Positions 1-14,332 of a DNA stretch of 64,000 nt are shown piece by piece. The notes beneath the pieces were generated by a model, which saw only the letters and a program-made list of their open reading frames with translations, was not told the DNA's origin and ran no database searches. Numbering within the stretch: the first letter of the stretch is position 1; every line of letters starts with the position of its first letter. Origin of the DNA: Cinclus cinclus (lineage: Eukaryota > Chordata > Aves > Passeriformes > Cinclidae); contig NC_085071.1 in assembly GCF_963662255.1 (NCBI RefSeq), positions 4,552,701-4,616,700 on the forward strand, read 5' to 3'. The translations under genes and the position numbers were made by a program.

Positions 1-3000
1 TGCAGGAAGGTGATTACACCTACCAGCTCATAGTGACTGATTCTGCTGGGCACCAGTCCACTGCAGAGGTCACTGTGATAGTCCAGCCAGGTAAGCTGCC
101 TTTACCTGCTGTTGCTGCTTCCCTTCCAGGGGTTGAAGGTGAGTAGCAATGTCAGCAGCCTCTAGATCTTATGGTGACTTTCAGGAAAGCTGCTCTGGTT
201 TAGGACCATTCTGGGCTGGTATATTGCTGATAAATGAGCAAAATAAAGAGCAAAATAAAGCTTGTAGGAATAGTGCCTTTGTAGGCCATTCTCTTATTTT
301 ACACAATGTAACCTAATTTATATTTTCCTACAATAAAGGCAGGATTGTGTTTCCAAAGATCTGTGTCTGCCCACAGTGCTTGGTCATGGAATGGGGACAG
401 GAAAAGTGAAGCAGCGCTTACAGAATGAGAGCAAAAATCAGAAATCCTGGTTTTCAGTCTCACTTTATTGCAGATGTATGAATGAAATGCTTGCTGGAAT
501 TCTTAACTCCTTTTAACCTCACTCTATCTGACTACAAGGTAGTGGGCAAGGGATGTGCTGGGGATCATGGAGAAATACTTAATGGTGGTGTTTTCAGCTT
601 CACCTTTATGGTGTGTACATGAGAAATCCTGCATTGTTTTCCAGAGAACAACAAGCCCCCAAAGGCAGATGCTGGTCCAGATAAAGAATTGACTCTTCCT
701 GTGGACAGCACCACTCTAGATGGCAGCAAGAGCTCAGATGACCAGAAGATAGTCTTCTTTCTTTGGGAAAAAACACGGTGTGTATCACCTTCCATCTTGT
801 GTGTCCAAATCTTTCTTTTAAAACAAGTCACACCCCCACACCTCCCTTGTGTTCAGTCATGATCACATTGGACCTGACTGACCTGAATAAGACAAGGATT
901 TATGTTTGATTGGAAAGAAGTGGAGTTTTTTTGAGCATGAGAAGTAGCTTTGCCTTTATCTCAAGGCCTGACTCCCACTCTGTGTGTGGTGTGGCTCAGG
1001 AGTGTTGCCATTCACAGCAGTGGAGCTTTTTCTTGGTCTGATGGAGAGACTGACCCTTGTAATTGAAACAGCAGCAGGGTCTCTTACCTCGATGCTTTTG
1101 CAGTTTGTTTAAATGAGGCAGAGTTCTCTTCTGACTCTAATTTCTCTGAAATGCTTTAGGGAATTCAGGAAAAAGCCTATGAGCAACCTGCAGTAGCTTT
1201 TTCTGTTTGCCAATGCAAAGTCTGTGCAAAGCCCAGGAAATTAAGGACTGTTTTTGCTTTGCACCTTTTCTTTTTTTGTTTGTTTTTTTTTTTTTTTTTT
1301 TTTTTACAAAATTGGCTCATTGTGCAGTTCACAAAGCAATTTGCTGGAAGTACCACTATTTATAAATACCACCTAAATGCTGTTGTCATTGTTCCTCTGG
1401 TTTAAAATTAACCAAAACATTAAACTGCCAGAAATTATGCTTTTTGTTCTGGATCCTGCACTTACTCTTCAGATTATCTTGCTGCAACTGGAGAACATAA
1501 GTTTGCTTTTTATCCTGGACTCTTTATTCCTGGGCTCCTGTTTAGATCAAGGCTGCCTCTAGTACTCTATGCAAAGTTTAAACTGATAAAAACCCCCAGG
1601 ATAGGTCAAAAACTAACCAAACCCCTTCTGTCTTGGTTAGGGGTCCAGATGGTGTGAAGCTGGAGAATGCCAACAGCAGCATTGCCACTGTCACAGGCCT
1701 CCAGGTTGGGACATATGAGTTCACTCTGACAGTGAAAGATGAGAAGAACCTGCAGAGCCAAAGCTCCGTCAACGTCATCGTCAAAGAAGGTACTTCCAGC
1801 CACCAGCAAAGCTGCTCAGTCACAAGTTATCTCTGAGCAGTTCAGCAAAACCTGTGCTCAGAGGCACAATAAAAGTAAAGAATGGAGGGAGACAGTGTGG
1901 AGAGCACTGAAATGGCCTTGAGTTTTGCCCTTTTCTGGAAGAACACTATCTTCAGCTTGGTCCTGCAGTACTTCCCTTCTCTTCCCTAGGGTTAGACAGG
2001 GATTTCTGGGGTACACTGGAGGTCTAATGCAGTAATTCTTGATTGGGCATTACAAGATTTTTTCCAAGTGCTTTCTCTCTATTTATTTAGAGATAAACAA
2101 GCCACCCATTGCAAAGATTGCTGGTAATGTTGTCATCACCTTGCCCACAAACACAGCAGAGCTGGATGGATCGAAGTCCTCTGATGATAAGGGGATTGTC
2201 AGCTACTTGTGGACCCGGGACGAGGGAAGCCCTGCAGCTGGGGTGAGCTTTCTTTCGTAAAGGATCACAAAAATCAGTGCAAGGTAGTGTTGACAGCTCT
2301 TGAGGAAATACAAAGCTCATTGTTAGGATGTTAACTCTGTCATATCCTGAAATGTGATGATACGTGGTGCTACTTTGATAATTTTCCTCATACTTACTTT
2401 ATTCTGCCTTCCAGGAAGTCTTAAATAATTCAGACCATCATCCTGTCCTCCTCCTGTCCAATCTGGTAGAAGGGACCTACACATTTCACCTCAGAGTAAC
2501 AGATGCCAAAGGAGAGAGTGATATGGAAAGGACCACAGTGGAGGTCAAACCTGGTGAGTCTGGGTTTTGTGCTGTACCACATTTGCCTGCAGCCTTCTGG
2601 ATGCAGTATACTGGGATTAAAATGTATCACCTACTCCAGTTTGGAAGTGTGAATGTCAAAGGTTTTGGGGGATATGGTTGTATTTTCCTGTGGTTTTTGA
2701 GGGCTGACTCTTACTGCTTCTGTTACCTGTGCAAGTCATATTTGTGTCTCTTCCCACAGTGCCACACTGTAGTTCTGTGTTTATATCAGAAACATCCTGG
2801 AAAGATAGCTAAAAACCTGCCTTGTGCCCATGCTGCTAAACAGAACCTCTACATTCTCTCTAGATCCTAGGAAAAATAACCTTGTGGAGATAATTCTGGA
2901 TGTGAACGTGAGCCAGCTGACAGAGAGGCAGAAGGGGATGTTCATCAGGCAGATCGGGGTGCTGCTGGGGGTCCTGGACTCAGACATCACCGTGCAGAAG

Positions 3001-6000
3001 ATCCAGCCATACACTGAACAAAGGTGGGATTCACCTGGGAGGGCACTCAGCAAGGAATTACTTGAGGGTTTGGAAAATCAAGGCCTCTTGGAAAGCAGAT
3101 TGGGTCACCAGAACATGTGGATTCGTTGCTTAACATTGATATTCCTGCTCAGATCAGAGTTGCCAAGCAAGTCTTGAGTATATTTCCCCTCTGGAGATGG
3201 TGCATTGCCCTTGAAAACTGCTGCTGCTAATGTCTTTTCACCTCAAACCTGTAAAATAAGAACAAATCTGATTTGTTTTTTGAAAATTGTGGAGGCTGTG
3301 TGAAGGGATGTTCTGCAGCTGTGATCTGTAACTGGAGGAGTAATGGGGATTGGTGCAGGAGTTTGCTGAAACACCACACCAGGGTGTGTAACAATCCTCC
3401 TCACCTTCATGCCAAACTAGTAGTTCATACAATCCCAGACTGGTTTGGGTGATTAAGGGACCTTAAGGATCATCCAGTTCTAACCACACAACCACAGGCA
3501 GGGACACCTTCTACTAATTCTGCAGTAACTTTATTGCCTACACAGCTGCTTCAAATTAGTGTATGAAAAAATGCTGAAAGCCAATGTAATTTCTGTTTGA
3601 AGAGATAGAAAAGCTTAATTTTGATTCCTAGTTGGCTTACAGAAAACTGCATTTCTCCTAAACACACAGAAGTTGGCTGCTGAGCAGGGCAGGAGGTCAG
3701 GGTGGTGTTGCCTGCCTGTAGAGTGGTAACAAGACATGAGTGGTAATCTGTTGAAATAAATGCAATATTGTACTTAGTTTTTATTGAAAGGGGAGTAGGT
3801 TTAAAGTACCTAAAGCACTGAAGAAGATTTAAGGGACATGCTTAAAGTCCTGCAGCAAGTCAGCAATAAATCTGCTGTTACTTTACACTTCCCTGAGTGC
3901 TCTGATGTATCGATTTCTTCATGTCCACGTGGCCTGCTGTAACAGGAAAATCAGAATTCATTGTCCATGCAAACCTAGAGAGCTGAGAACAGAGGAGCCA
4001 GCACTTCCTGTTGTAACATTAGCTCTCTGTCTCTGCCATGCATGAGCAAGCCAGTTACCCCTGAGTAAGGCAAGCAGGGGATTCTTGTCATTAATGCTTC
4101 ATCTGTTTATATGTTCAAGCAGACAAAAGAGTGGGAAGTGTTGTAAAGGAGCAGAGATTGTTTCCTGACAGATGGCTTTAAGATTCCATTTTTGCTTCCA
4201 CTATCAAAGTAACTTATGCTGTTGAAAAAAGAGCTTTTTCTTCTGCTGGCTTATTCTTTTTCACATACTCTGAGGGTTTCACTGATATCCCATTGACTCA
4301 TAAGCTCACTAGTGACAATAAATCCCAAACGTTCATGCATCCTTTTGTTTGTCTAAAGGATCCACAGGGTTCTACAAGGTGAGCAAGCCATGAGGAACAA
4401 GTTCTTCTATCATAGAGTTAATACAGTAAAAGCTGCAGAATACAGAATCCTTCACACCTGGGTTGTTTTTGGTGCATTCAAACTCAACTCTGAAAAAGAC
4501 TGTAAACTTCCACTGTCTGGTGCTGGAGCTCTATGCTGAGCAGGTAGATGGACCCTCAAGTTCCAGGTGTAGTAAAGTCCACAAGGAGGAAGGGAGGAGA
4601 ATATAAAACAGCAGTACTGTAATGTTTGGGGATTTCATGCTTGGCATGAATATGCAAAGATCTGCTTGATGTGCAAATTCAAGAGCAGTCCAGCTCTAGC
4701 TTGGAAAACATGAATGGATCAAATATCCCAAAGGGTTTTCTACTGTAGGATCAGGTCTGCCATTATCGCTTTCAAACAGAGCCAGAAGTCTGGTCTTCAG
4801 ATAAATTTGGGATTCTGAGTAAGCCCTGCTAATGACAGACTGGAGAATGTGGCTCTCCACCTGATGTTTGGAGAAGCAGCAGATAATAATTCTTGCCTTT
4901 CTTCCAGCACGAAGATGGTGTTCTTTGTGCAGAACCAGCCTCCCCATCAGATATTCAAAGGACGAGAGGTGGCCTGGACACTGAAGAACGAGCTGCGGAA
5001 ACAGCAGTCAGACTTCCTCATCTTCAGGGCACTGGAGATTAACACAGTCAGTAAGTGAGAGTCTTGGGACAGACTGAACATCTTTTACCTTCTTTTCAGC
5101 TGCTTGACAGAATAAGGCTGCTAAAAACACCCATGCGCCCACACACTTACACTCACTGCAGGAGCTTTCATGTTAATAAATGGGAAACAGAAAATTAAGT
5201 CTATTAGACTATTTGCTGATCACTTATTTACCAATTTATTCCGTCTATTCACTATTCAACTTCTTATAAATAATTACTTGCAGTGTTGCTGTGAAGATAA
5301 GAGCTTACAAAACTAAAAGCAGATTGATACTTATGAAACTAAAATACAATGGTAATGGACTGCAGCCTCTGAAATTAGTGTCATCCTGAAAACGATGAAC
5401 TGCACATCTTGGTAGCTGTGAATCCACTCGTTTCCTGTGCAGCACAAACATCATTCTGCAGGAAATGTTCCCCTTCTATCATTATTTTACATCTGTACAT
5501 TAACACTGTTTTTCTTTTATGAGATCCATCCTGTGAGGATCATTTGCTGATCAGTTAAAGATTTGAAACTAGAATTGTGTGAAGTAATTATAATCATTAC
5601 TTGCTGATCTTACCATTTTTCAACCTTCAGAAGCCATTTTTCAGTTCTGTTTGGTCCCTCCAAAGGATCTGTTTGTTTCTTGTCTGTCTCACAGGCAGGG
5701 TTTGAATTGGAAAATAAAAACTTTGTTTAAAAACATTTACTTGACAAATGCACAAATTCCATAACATGTGTACAAAAATGAGGATTTATCAGGCAAAATG
5801 TATGTTGCTGGTAAAGTGGGATGTTTCAGTTTGGCATGAGGCCCAGGTGCTTACGTTTGCACTTCTCAGCTCTTGTGATTAAGGCTGAGCTATGAATGAG
5901 CTACAGAGGGGCCACGTTCAGGTCAGAGCCTGCAGGAGGGGTTGGCTGTATTGAACTATTTTGTCCCATTTTTGCCTCACCTGTGAGTCATTTAGTTCAC

Positions 6001-9000
6001 CTTGCTGGTTTTGGCCCCCAGCCTGTCAGCTGAACTGCTCTGAGCACGGGCGCTGTGACTCCTTCACCAAGCGCTGCGTGTGTGACCCGTTCTGGATGGA
6101 GAATTTCCTCAGGGTGCAGATGGGGGACGGCGAAAGCAACTGTGGTATGTGAACTCTGAACCCCCCAGGGTGGGCACCTTGGCAGAGAAACCTGTGTTTG
6201 AAACCCAGGGTGGGCACAGTGCCAGGCACCTGCTGTCTCCCAGTTGCTCTGATGAGATGCTGACACCAGGACACAGTCCCTTGTCTCACCTTCTGGGCAG
6301 ATGATGTTTGATAGGGGAATGAGTCCCCTTCACACCTTCCCAGTGAGCACTCACTGAGAGTTGAGTCCATTCTGGGTGTATAAATCACAGCTGCCTTCTG
6401 TCACGTCTGTACAGAGGCTTTTCTGCCACAGGAAAGCAAATTTTATAAACCAACACACAGTGAAAACTGCCACATGCTGGATCCACACACTGGATCTTGA
6501 GCTTTCCAGGGGGATCTGGTGGCGCTGCCAGTGGGGAATGCTGCCCTCTAATTCTGCAAAGGGCCAGGCCTTGCCTTTTCTTTCCTAAGAATAGTCCCCT
6601 AAAACGTGCACTGTCAATTGTATGAAGTGCCAAAACATTTTTCTCTCTGGGGTTTTGCTTGCAGAGTGGAGTGTGCTGTATGTGATCATTGCATCTTTTG
6701 TCATCGTGGTTGCCTTTGGAATCTTGTCATGGATGGTGATCTGCTGCTGCAAGAGGTGGGACTGAGACCAAACCCTTGATATATCCAGGTTTTACAGCCA
6801 AGTGTCTGCAGCAGGAGGTTAAAGATTCAAACCCATTGTCCCAGCAGGTCATCTGCTGAGCCTTGAGATGTTGGGTTTTCTCACTGAAGTGTTTCAAGTC
6901 CCACAACTCTGCATTGTGTTAAGAAGCAAAATTTGGATTAACCTACAAATGTGCAACTTAGCAACATTTTGATGTTTCACTTCGTAATGTGAACATAATC
7001 CTAAATAGCAAGTGCTTTAGCTTTGAAGATCAGAGTTGTTTGTCTTCTGGCTCTTTTGGAAATGGACTGTCTCTTAATTGCTTTTTCTCCCCTTTAGACG
7101 GAAAGGAAAATCCAAAAGAAAAAGCAAATACAAGATTTTGGATGCAACGGATCAAGAAAGCCTGGAGTTAAAACCAAATCCCAAAGCAGGTAAAATATGA
7201 GAGGGAAGAGCTCAGCACTTCAGAGTGCTGACTGAGGACTCTTGCTCAGTAGACTTAACATCACAGTGGAACAGTCATGATGTAGGGACTGACAGAGGGG
7301 TCTCAGAAGATCTGAGAGCTTGTATATGGGATATTTAGTAAAGTCATCTAACTTTTAGGTTTGGAAATTAGGACTGAAACTGGCCTGATTCTGACGTCTC
7401 CACTTGGTACCTCAGAAGTAGAAAGTGGATGCATTAAAGCTGTGCAGAACAGCCTGACTCAGGAGGCCCAAAATTGGGTCTTGACTGTAACTTCTTCTCT
7501 AAAGTTTTCCCCAGATTTCTGGTAGTTTCCTTTTTGCCAATATTCAGTTCTTTGGTCATTCTCTACAGCAACGCAGGAATTCAGTGGGACTAAACATTGC
7601 ACTAAACCGATCAACACCTGAAAACAACCTGAAAATATTTGTGTACTGAAGAGACTGAGGCTTATTTCTGCTCTGCTACTGCCTACCACAAACAACCGGT
7701 TCATCAGCTTATTTATTCTTGCTTTTGTGTGCATCAGGCTGTGAAAATTTCACATTTTAGCTCATCCTCTAGTTTTCCGGTGTTTTGGTTTAGTTTGAAT
7801 TTTCTGGTAAATGTACTAATAATGGGGGGTTGAAATGTTCGGAGGATCTTTGCTCCCAAGGAAAAAGGGGATCTCTGTTCTTGGAAATAAAGTATAAACA
7901 GAAAGAAGAGAACTGAAGATGCATCAGGGGCATTTCAGAGGAAGATCCATGAATTCCTCAGTGCTCCATGTGGCTACAGGTCCATTGGCCCATTCCAGAA
8001 AGGCAGGATTTGTCTTCAGTGTTCTTAGCCAGCACTTTCCTGCTAGAATTGCTGTCCTGAGAGTGCTTGTCAGGTGCTTTGCAAAAATCAGGGAGTTATT
8101 TCAGGCTGGAGTGTTCTTATCTGATACATGAACCAAGCCATGGTCACCTGCTGACTGACCAGGAAAAGAGGGAAATGTTGGAAAGGATGTGCCAAGTACA
8201 ACCCTGCTGAATGTCAGGGAGCTCTGCAGCTGCTGAGTGTGTGTTTGGTTATCAAAGTGTGTCCTGGTTTTGTTTAGAGAAGGGGATGTGTTAACTTGGA
8301 AAAAGAGTCCCTGATCCTTGTTTGCTAGCAGAAAATAACCACTCATCCCAGTATTATCCCATTTAATGGTGTTCCAGCAAAGTGAGCAGTACCCAAGAGC
8401 AGCATGGAGGGCATTGCACTGACAGACTGATCAGCTGTTCCTCTGAGGACCAGGCTGTCCCAACTGCTCAAACACAGATACCCTTGCAGGAAACCTGGGT
8501 GTGTTTCCCTCTCTCAGCACCCAGCTCTGCTTTAATCTGACCATCTGTCACCTCGGCACCCACTGTGCAATAAATGTACTAAATGTGCCTCACCATTTGC
8601 TCTCTGGTAACTAAACTCATCTTGCTGCTTCTGAGGCTGGCTGCTGACTGAAATCTTTTTCCCTGCTAGATATATCCAGGGAGCTTTCTGCTAACAGAGA
8701 AAATGTTGCATTTCTCCATTAAGGAGAAGCTAAATTTAAATATTTTCTCTGCTGACAATATCAGTAAATGTCTCTCTCTTGTCCTTGTGCGTTAATCTAA
8801 ATTCATCCTGCTAATTTATCTCTCTTCCCTTGCAGAGAGGAGAGTAGGAAGAGGGTAGTGAGGTGGCAGAGATCTTCCCTCACACACCTGCGTATTCTCT
8901 TACTCCGGTCATGAGCCCTCCAAGCATTTTCTAGGCAATGCCCCGAGCAAGGTCAGGGAGACATAGCTCCCACATGTACTTACAGCCCCTTCTGGTCACA

Positions 9001-9439
9001 TCACTGCCTTCCTGTCTGCTTGTTGTGCTCTGTGCTGTCTTGGAGTGTTGTTGTGACCTCTAACATGCCAGAGTGTCTGAGGCGGGATCACTTTGGCTTC
9101 AGCATCAGAGGGAATAAGAGACACACGGGAAAGTCAGACTCTGCTGCCTCCTAGATGTGATCGGAAAAGGAGACTTAGAGGGGATGGAGCAAGGTGAGGT
9201 GGTTCACTGGTGTTAAAAGCATTTCTAACCTGAGAATGTTTCTCCTTCAAGGTGGCAGACAGAAAGCTCAAGTCCTCAACACGAGCCTGATGCACTCAGA
9301 GTCCGAGCTGGACAGTGATGAAGCCATCTTCACATGGCCTGACCGGGAAAAAGGGAAACTGCTCCGCAGCCAGAACGGCTCCCTGCGCAATGGACAGCTG
9401 ACACTCAAACCCAAGAACCAGAGGGAGGAAATCCTATAG
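1..9439 (+). CDS. KIAA0319L: KIAA0319L (dyslexia-associated KIAA0319-like; AAV receptor orthologue), 3' eleven coding exons, 5' part outside window
   Basis: Coding exons by splice sites and phase: 1-90, 645-777, 1641-1789, 2091-2242, 2415-2553, 2864-3023, 4908-5050, 6022-6144, 6665-6755, 7098-7189, 9252-9439 (TAG). They total 1458 nt from base 3, giving 485 residues, roughly the C-terminal half of the about 1050-residue protein. Seen in order: the end of one PKD beta-sandwich (VTDSAG then VTVIVQP), two further PKD units (NKPPKADAGPD and NKPPIAKIAG, each with LDGSKSSDD), a post-PKD region (EIILDVNVSQLTERQ), a Cys-rich EGF-like module (NCSEHGRCDSF), one transmembrane helix (YVIIASFVIVVAFGILSWMV) followed by CCCKRR, and a tail ending REEIL. 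Established knowledge: a type I membrane glycoprotein cycling between surface and trans-Golgi, used as receptor by adeno-associated virus. The tail sequence (HSESELDS, FTWPDREKGKLL) and the ZMYM4 neighbour separate it from KIAA0319. No breaks were seen. Confidence 0.96.
1266..1305. repeat. Poly(T)-rich tract in a KIAA0319L intron
   Basis: A T-rich run ending in 23 uninterrupted T (1283-1305). No LINE or SINE body is recognisable beside it. Confidence 0.8.
3428..3560 (-). mobile_element. CR1 LINE 3' end fragment
   Basis: It lies in a KIAA0319L intron. Read on -, it shows the common avian CR1 3' end: a 'gcagggac' block, a 'ccttaaggtcc'-type block and the terminal 'gattgt' motif. It is degenerate and truncated. 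Confidence 0.7.
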
Positions 9440-10900
9440 CTTCCCTTGGGCAGCCTTGGCTGGAGCTCAGCAGGGAAGGCCAGTCCCATCCCTGTCCTAC
9501 CAGGGCCTTTGGAGGCCACTTTGACTAGCTGCTAACTTGTTTCACAGAAAATAACTTCGGTTTTGTGGGTTTCTTTGCATTCAGCTAAAACTGGTTGTAC
9601 TTGAATTTGAACTTCAAGGGAAATCAAAGGGAGGAGAAGGCAACTGTGAACCCCAGGAGGAGAGTCAGAAAAGGACAGAGCTGGCATCTGGAGAGGGTAG
9701 GACAGAACCACTTGGAGCAGCTGTGAATGTGCAGGGCCCTCCTAAGCCACCTCAGATGGCAGTGGAGGGAGTACCTGTGGACTTCCAGCTCACTTGCCTC
9801 GAGGCTCCCTGGAGAAGGAAGGTCAAGTCCTTGAGCTGTGCTCTGAGCTCCCTTCAGGCTCCCGTAGCCTACCACAAGCTCCTTGTGCTGTCCAACGATT
9901 TTCTTCTTTACTCCCACCTTCCCTAATGGTTTAAGCACTATTTTAATGTAGACTTGTCCCTTCATATGCACTTGGCTGCTGTTGGAGTGTAGAGGAGGGG
10001 GAATGTAAACACTGTGGTCACACTCTGGCAGTTTGCAGGTAGGAGAGGGGTTTGTGGCTGTTCTAAATCGCTGTCAAGCTGCTCTCATAGGGAGTGTTGG
10101 AGACTTGGTGACTGTTCATGTGTGAAAAGCTGACCTGTGGTTACTGCCCAGGCTGGGAGACCCCCTCCAGCAGCAAAGTCCTGCTGGGTATCAGAGCTGG
10201 GGACACACACACCCAGCTTTGGTACCTGCATCCAACGTCTGGTTTCATTCCAAAGCTGTGACATGTTCCGTGGCCCCAGCACCTTCTGTTGGTCACCAGG
10301 CCGTCCATGAGGCTGGATGTTAACCATATCTCAGTTATGGAACACTATGTACTGTGGTTTTCTGGTTTGGATTTATTTTCCCCCCTTAAAATTTGCACAT
10401 CCCAGGTAATGGGGATTGGTGTCTGCAGTCCCCAGCTGGCTGCTCCCTCAGGCTGGCAGCTCACTTGTGTGGTTGGGGCTGCAGAGCCATGGTGGGAAAG
10501 AGAACTCTGGGTACCCGAGGGCAGTGGGCAGTGCCAGCAGCACGTGGCACAGCGTGTCACTGTGTCCCTGCTGCCTGAGCCCAAGGGCTGGTTGAGGGGG
10601 GGGTCCTTTCCCATTCCCACTTCACTGTGCTGCTGTCATGAGTTGCACCCTGTCCTCGGGCAGAACTCAGCCTCGTGCTGGCATGAAGGATGCCGCTGCT
10701 TCTCTGGGGATGGGTGGGCAGTTCATTGCCTTTGTGTTTAATTTAAAAACTGGAAACTGGTTTCATTGTCTTTTTTTCTTCTTCTTATTGAGCTATGAAA
10801 GCCAAAAGGCTTTTAAGTTCCTCAGTTGTATTTATATTGCTGCACTACTGATTTGTGTTGAGCTAGATGAAGATTAAACACTATTGAATGTGAGGGGATG
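9440..10900 (+). other. KIAA0319L: KIAA0319L probable 3' UTR
   Basis: The stretch directly follows the TAG at 9437-9439 and holds no further exon. The first plausible polyadenylation hexamer on + is ATTAAA at 10873-10878, preceded by an AT-richer run from about 10740. The real end could lie further downstream, so the limit is an inference. Confidence 0.5.
10873..10878 (+). terminator. ATTAAA polyadenylation signal candidate for KIAA0319L
   Basis: It is the first canonical or near-canonical poly(A) hexamer after the KIAA0319L stop. GT-rich sequence (tgtgaggggatgttccc) follows within about 20 bases, as expected of a downstream element. Confidence 0.4.
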
Positions 10901-13190
10901 TTCCCTCACTGAATGTATTCGTGGCTGCTGCTGAATTTATTTTTTGGGCAATCAGCTGTTCCTCAGGCCCAGCACTGGAGCCTGCAGCTCTTCCAGTGCT
11001 GAGGTCACGGCATTTGTTGGCGTCACAGCACAGGCCACCCTCTGTCTGGCACACAATTGGAGCTTGGCTCAGGCTTCCCCTTCCTGGAGGCTCCTGCACC
11101 CTTCTCCCCAGGGCTTCTTCCCTCAAAACCCGCCCAGGACCACACACAGGGAGGGCTGACCCCAGGATGCTCCTCAGAGGGCACAGCCCAGCCCTGGCTG
11201 TCCCATGGTCTCACACTTAACTCTTGGGTGACACCGCCCTCTGCATGTCCCTTCATTTGGATGTAAGTGAACGAACTGTGGGAGTAGGAAGGTTTGGAGC
11301 TGCAGGGATTGAACAGGTGTGATCCTGAAGCTGCACCTGGGAGCACTTTGTGCTGGGAGAGGGGAGCTGTTGGCTCTACCTGGTTCTGGTCCTTAGGGCT
11401 TGTGCTTTTTGAGCCCCTTGCTCCTGCCCATCCCAGGGAGGGCCCCCAGCAGCAGATGGGGGTTCAGCCACTGGGCATTGGTTGCTGCAAGGGTCAGTGC
11501 CCTTCTCAGTAGACACAGGGTGGGCTTTCCAGTAAGCCTGGCTGCTTGTTACAGGAGAGGCAATTACAGTCCATGCAGCTGTTACCTCCAACGCTTTTGT
11601 TCAGCTGCAGTTGTTTCCTTCATTGCTGTGTTTCACTGTGGGGTCACAGCCGTTCAGGTGGAGGTGCTGTACTGAGGGGCTACACCCTAACCCAAGGTTG
11701 GGCTTTGGAGAGGGCTTTGGCCTTCACTGCCCAGTGGCTTGTAGTCAGTTGCCATCTCTGAGTGCCATCTCTGAGTCCATCTCTGGTTTGTGACAGCACA
11801 GCATAAGCTCACATTAGATTCCTAGCTCCCATTTTAGTATTCCCTGGCTGTGCAGCCTCTTCCCCCTCCATGTGTTAACCCTGAGTGCCACCAAGCCTTC
11901 AGGAATGGGCACAGGCAGCTCTGCACCCCAGCTTTGGGGGGGCACAAGGACGTGTGGGGCTGACAGAGGTGAAGAGACAACCCCCAGAATGAAGGTGAGA
12001 ACTTCTGGCCCAAAGTAGGAGCAGGGTGGGCTGTCTGCTGTAGTGGCCCAGGAGCACAGCCCTCCCCAGGTGTGTGCACAGAGCCTCACTGGGCTTTTGG
12101 AATCCCTTTCCCTGCTCTCCTCCTCCTGCAGTGTCACTAATTTTGTTACCCAAGTGCTGTGAGCCTGACCTTGCTCAGGAAGGTTTCTGCATTGCTATGC
12201 TTTATGATTTCACAATTAGACACTGGCTACAAGTTGCCCATGTGTGGAAGTTAAAGGCTGAGACATCTGTCAGATGAACCAGCACCTTCACTCAGTTTTT
12301 CTTCCTTTAACATATCAAAGTGCTGGTGAAGATGTTTGAGGCAAGTTTCAGTTTTGAAATAGTTTGCTCTTAAATATTTTCTGCATCCTGCTGCATAGCT
12401 AGGTGTGCCCAACCTGTCTGCACTTTGGTTAATGATGTTTGATGATTCCAGTTTTACTCGGGTCAAGACTAAAAGTCTTTTTTTTTAACAAAATGTTTCT
12501 TGCAAATGAAAAGGTGTCTTGCTTCTTTCTCCAGTTTCAGCTGTGGGACAGTTCTCACCAAAGACTTGATTTCACAGGAAAGCAAAATAACAGCTGCCCC
12601 ACACCTGAATAGCAGCGCCTCCTCATGCAGAACAGGAACATTTATTAATTAGTGGAGTCTTTGAAGGAGATGACTGTGGCCAAGCCAGCTCTCGCTGTTT
12701 GGGAAACGCAATTTAGCACCATGGCAGCCAAGAGGGACCCAATGGCACTCTGGGACACAGATATTTTTCGGAGAGGGGAGGAGATTTTACCTTCGGAGTT
12801 GCCCTTCTGTCCATGCAGAGTTCACCTGGTCCATGGGATGGGCTGGAGCCCTCAGAGTTCGCTTCCCTCAATGTCACTTAAGGACAGAGGAAGCCAAATC
12901 TGCTGAGCTCCCCAGCTGCGGGCTCGGCTTGGTGGGTGGAGGACACTTGCAGCACAAGTTACGGGGCCCCGGGGCAGCAGCGAAAGAGAAGAATGAGGTT
13001 TCTCACTGCCCTGAGGGCAAAGAGCTGCTCCTGCCTCCAGCAGTTTTTGGTGTGTGTCACATCCCTAGGGAAGGATCAGGGCCTGGGCTGGAGCCTCAGA
13101 GCAGCCCCAGGCTCGAAGTCTATGAAATGGGTTTTATTGCTGGAATTTCACAGCTCAAGAAACTGAGGCAGCTGTGACAGTGACCAAGGC
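10901..13190. other. Intergenic DNA, no gene seen
   Basis: Between the KIAA0319L 3' end and the CpG-rich block. Open frames here are short, overlap on both strands and carry no recognisable domain or splice pattern. No repeat family was recognised. Confidence 0.55.
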
Positions 13191-14332
13191 AGCAGCTCGA
13201 GGTCTCTGCCCGGCACGGTTGTCCCGGTGTTTTGGTGGTTCGGCAGCCCGGGGAAGCCCCGCAGTCCCCGGGGGATGCGGGTGCAGGGATTTGGCCACAG
13301 GCACCGATGCCAAGACCGTGACGGAGCCGGGGAGATCGGGGTTGCAGTCGCAGCTACACCACTTGTGCCTCCCTAAGCAGCACCCGAGGCAACGAAGAGT
13401 TAAAATAAATAAATAAAGAAAGAAAACAAAAGGCTACTTCTGGAGCCAGAGGAGCACGATTTTCCTCTCTTTGTACTCATCCTGCTGCATGTGCTGTCCT
13501 TGCTCCGACCGTGTGGATTTGGCGCTGCTCCCCAGCGCCTTCCTGTCATTAGGATTCCCTGGATTGCTGCTGCTTTCCTTCTTCCAGCCGGGCTCTCCCC
13601 GTCCTCGGCACTGACAGGAGCTCCCGCACCTCGCCCGGCTCCCCCGTAGCCACTGGAGGGACACAGTTACAGAAACGATGTGCTCCTTAAATTATCCCTG
13701 TGCCGAGGGTGTGGGCACACTGCAGGGGTGCTGGTGGCTCCCTGGGAGCTGGGGACACATCGTGGCATTGCTGGCACCCTGCAGCGGCTCCGCCTGCAGG
13801 AGATGCTCCAGGGGCTGTTCCAGAGCCGGACAGGAGCGTTGGTCACGGCCCGGAGAGACGCCGGGATTCGCAGAGGGCTCAGCTAGAGAACCGACCTGTG
13901 CCGGCCATGTCCCAGTGGCAACTGGTCGCCCCACCACAGCCCACCTGCTGTCCGCCACCAGCACCCCTCACATCCCTCCTGACCGGGCACAGACCCAGCG
14001 TCACTCCCGGATCGCTGCTGGCCCAGTGGGAGTTGTTACAGGCATTTTGGGGCGAGCGCGGCTGGCTCGCTGCGGGAGTTTGCAGAGCATCCCTGCTCCT
14101 GCCTCCTCTCTCCCGCTGCTCCTCCTGCTGAGGCAGAGCCCCGAGGGGCATCGGGGGCGATGAAGGTGCTGCGGTGGAGGCCTCCGGGCACCGCCACCCT
14201 CTGTCCATCGCTCCGTCCTCCCGTCGGTCCACACGGGGCCCCTGCGCCGAGTGAGTCCGTCTTTCCATTGTTCAAACAATCTCTTTTCCACACGCGGTGC
14301 CAAAGGTTCCCCGCTCGCTCCCGCACGCGCCA

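Noticed and set aside
8836..8860. Possible KIAA0319L exon after a strong 'cccttgcag' acceptor
   Set aside because: In the required phase it has no supporting similarity to the family, while the exon at 9252 continues the conserved tail directly.
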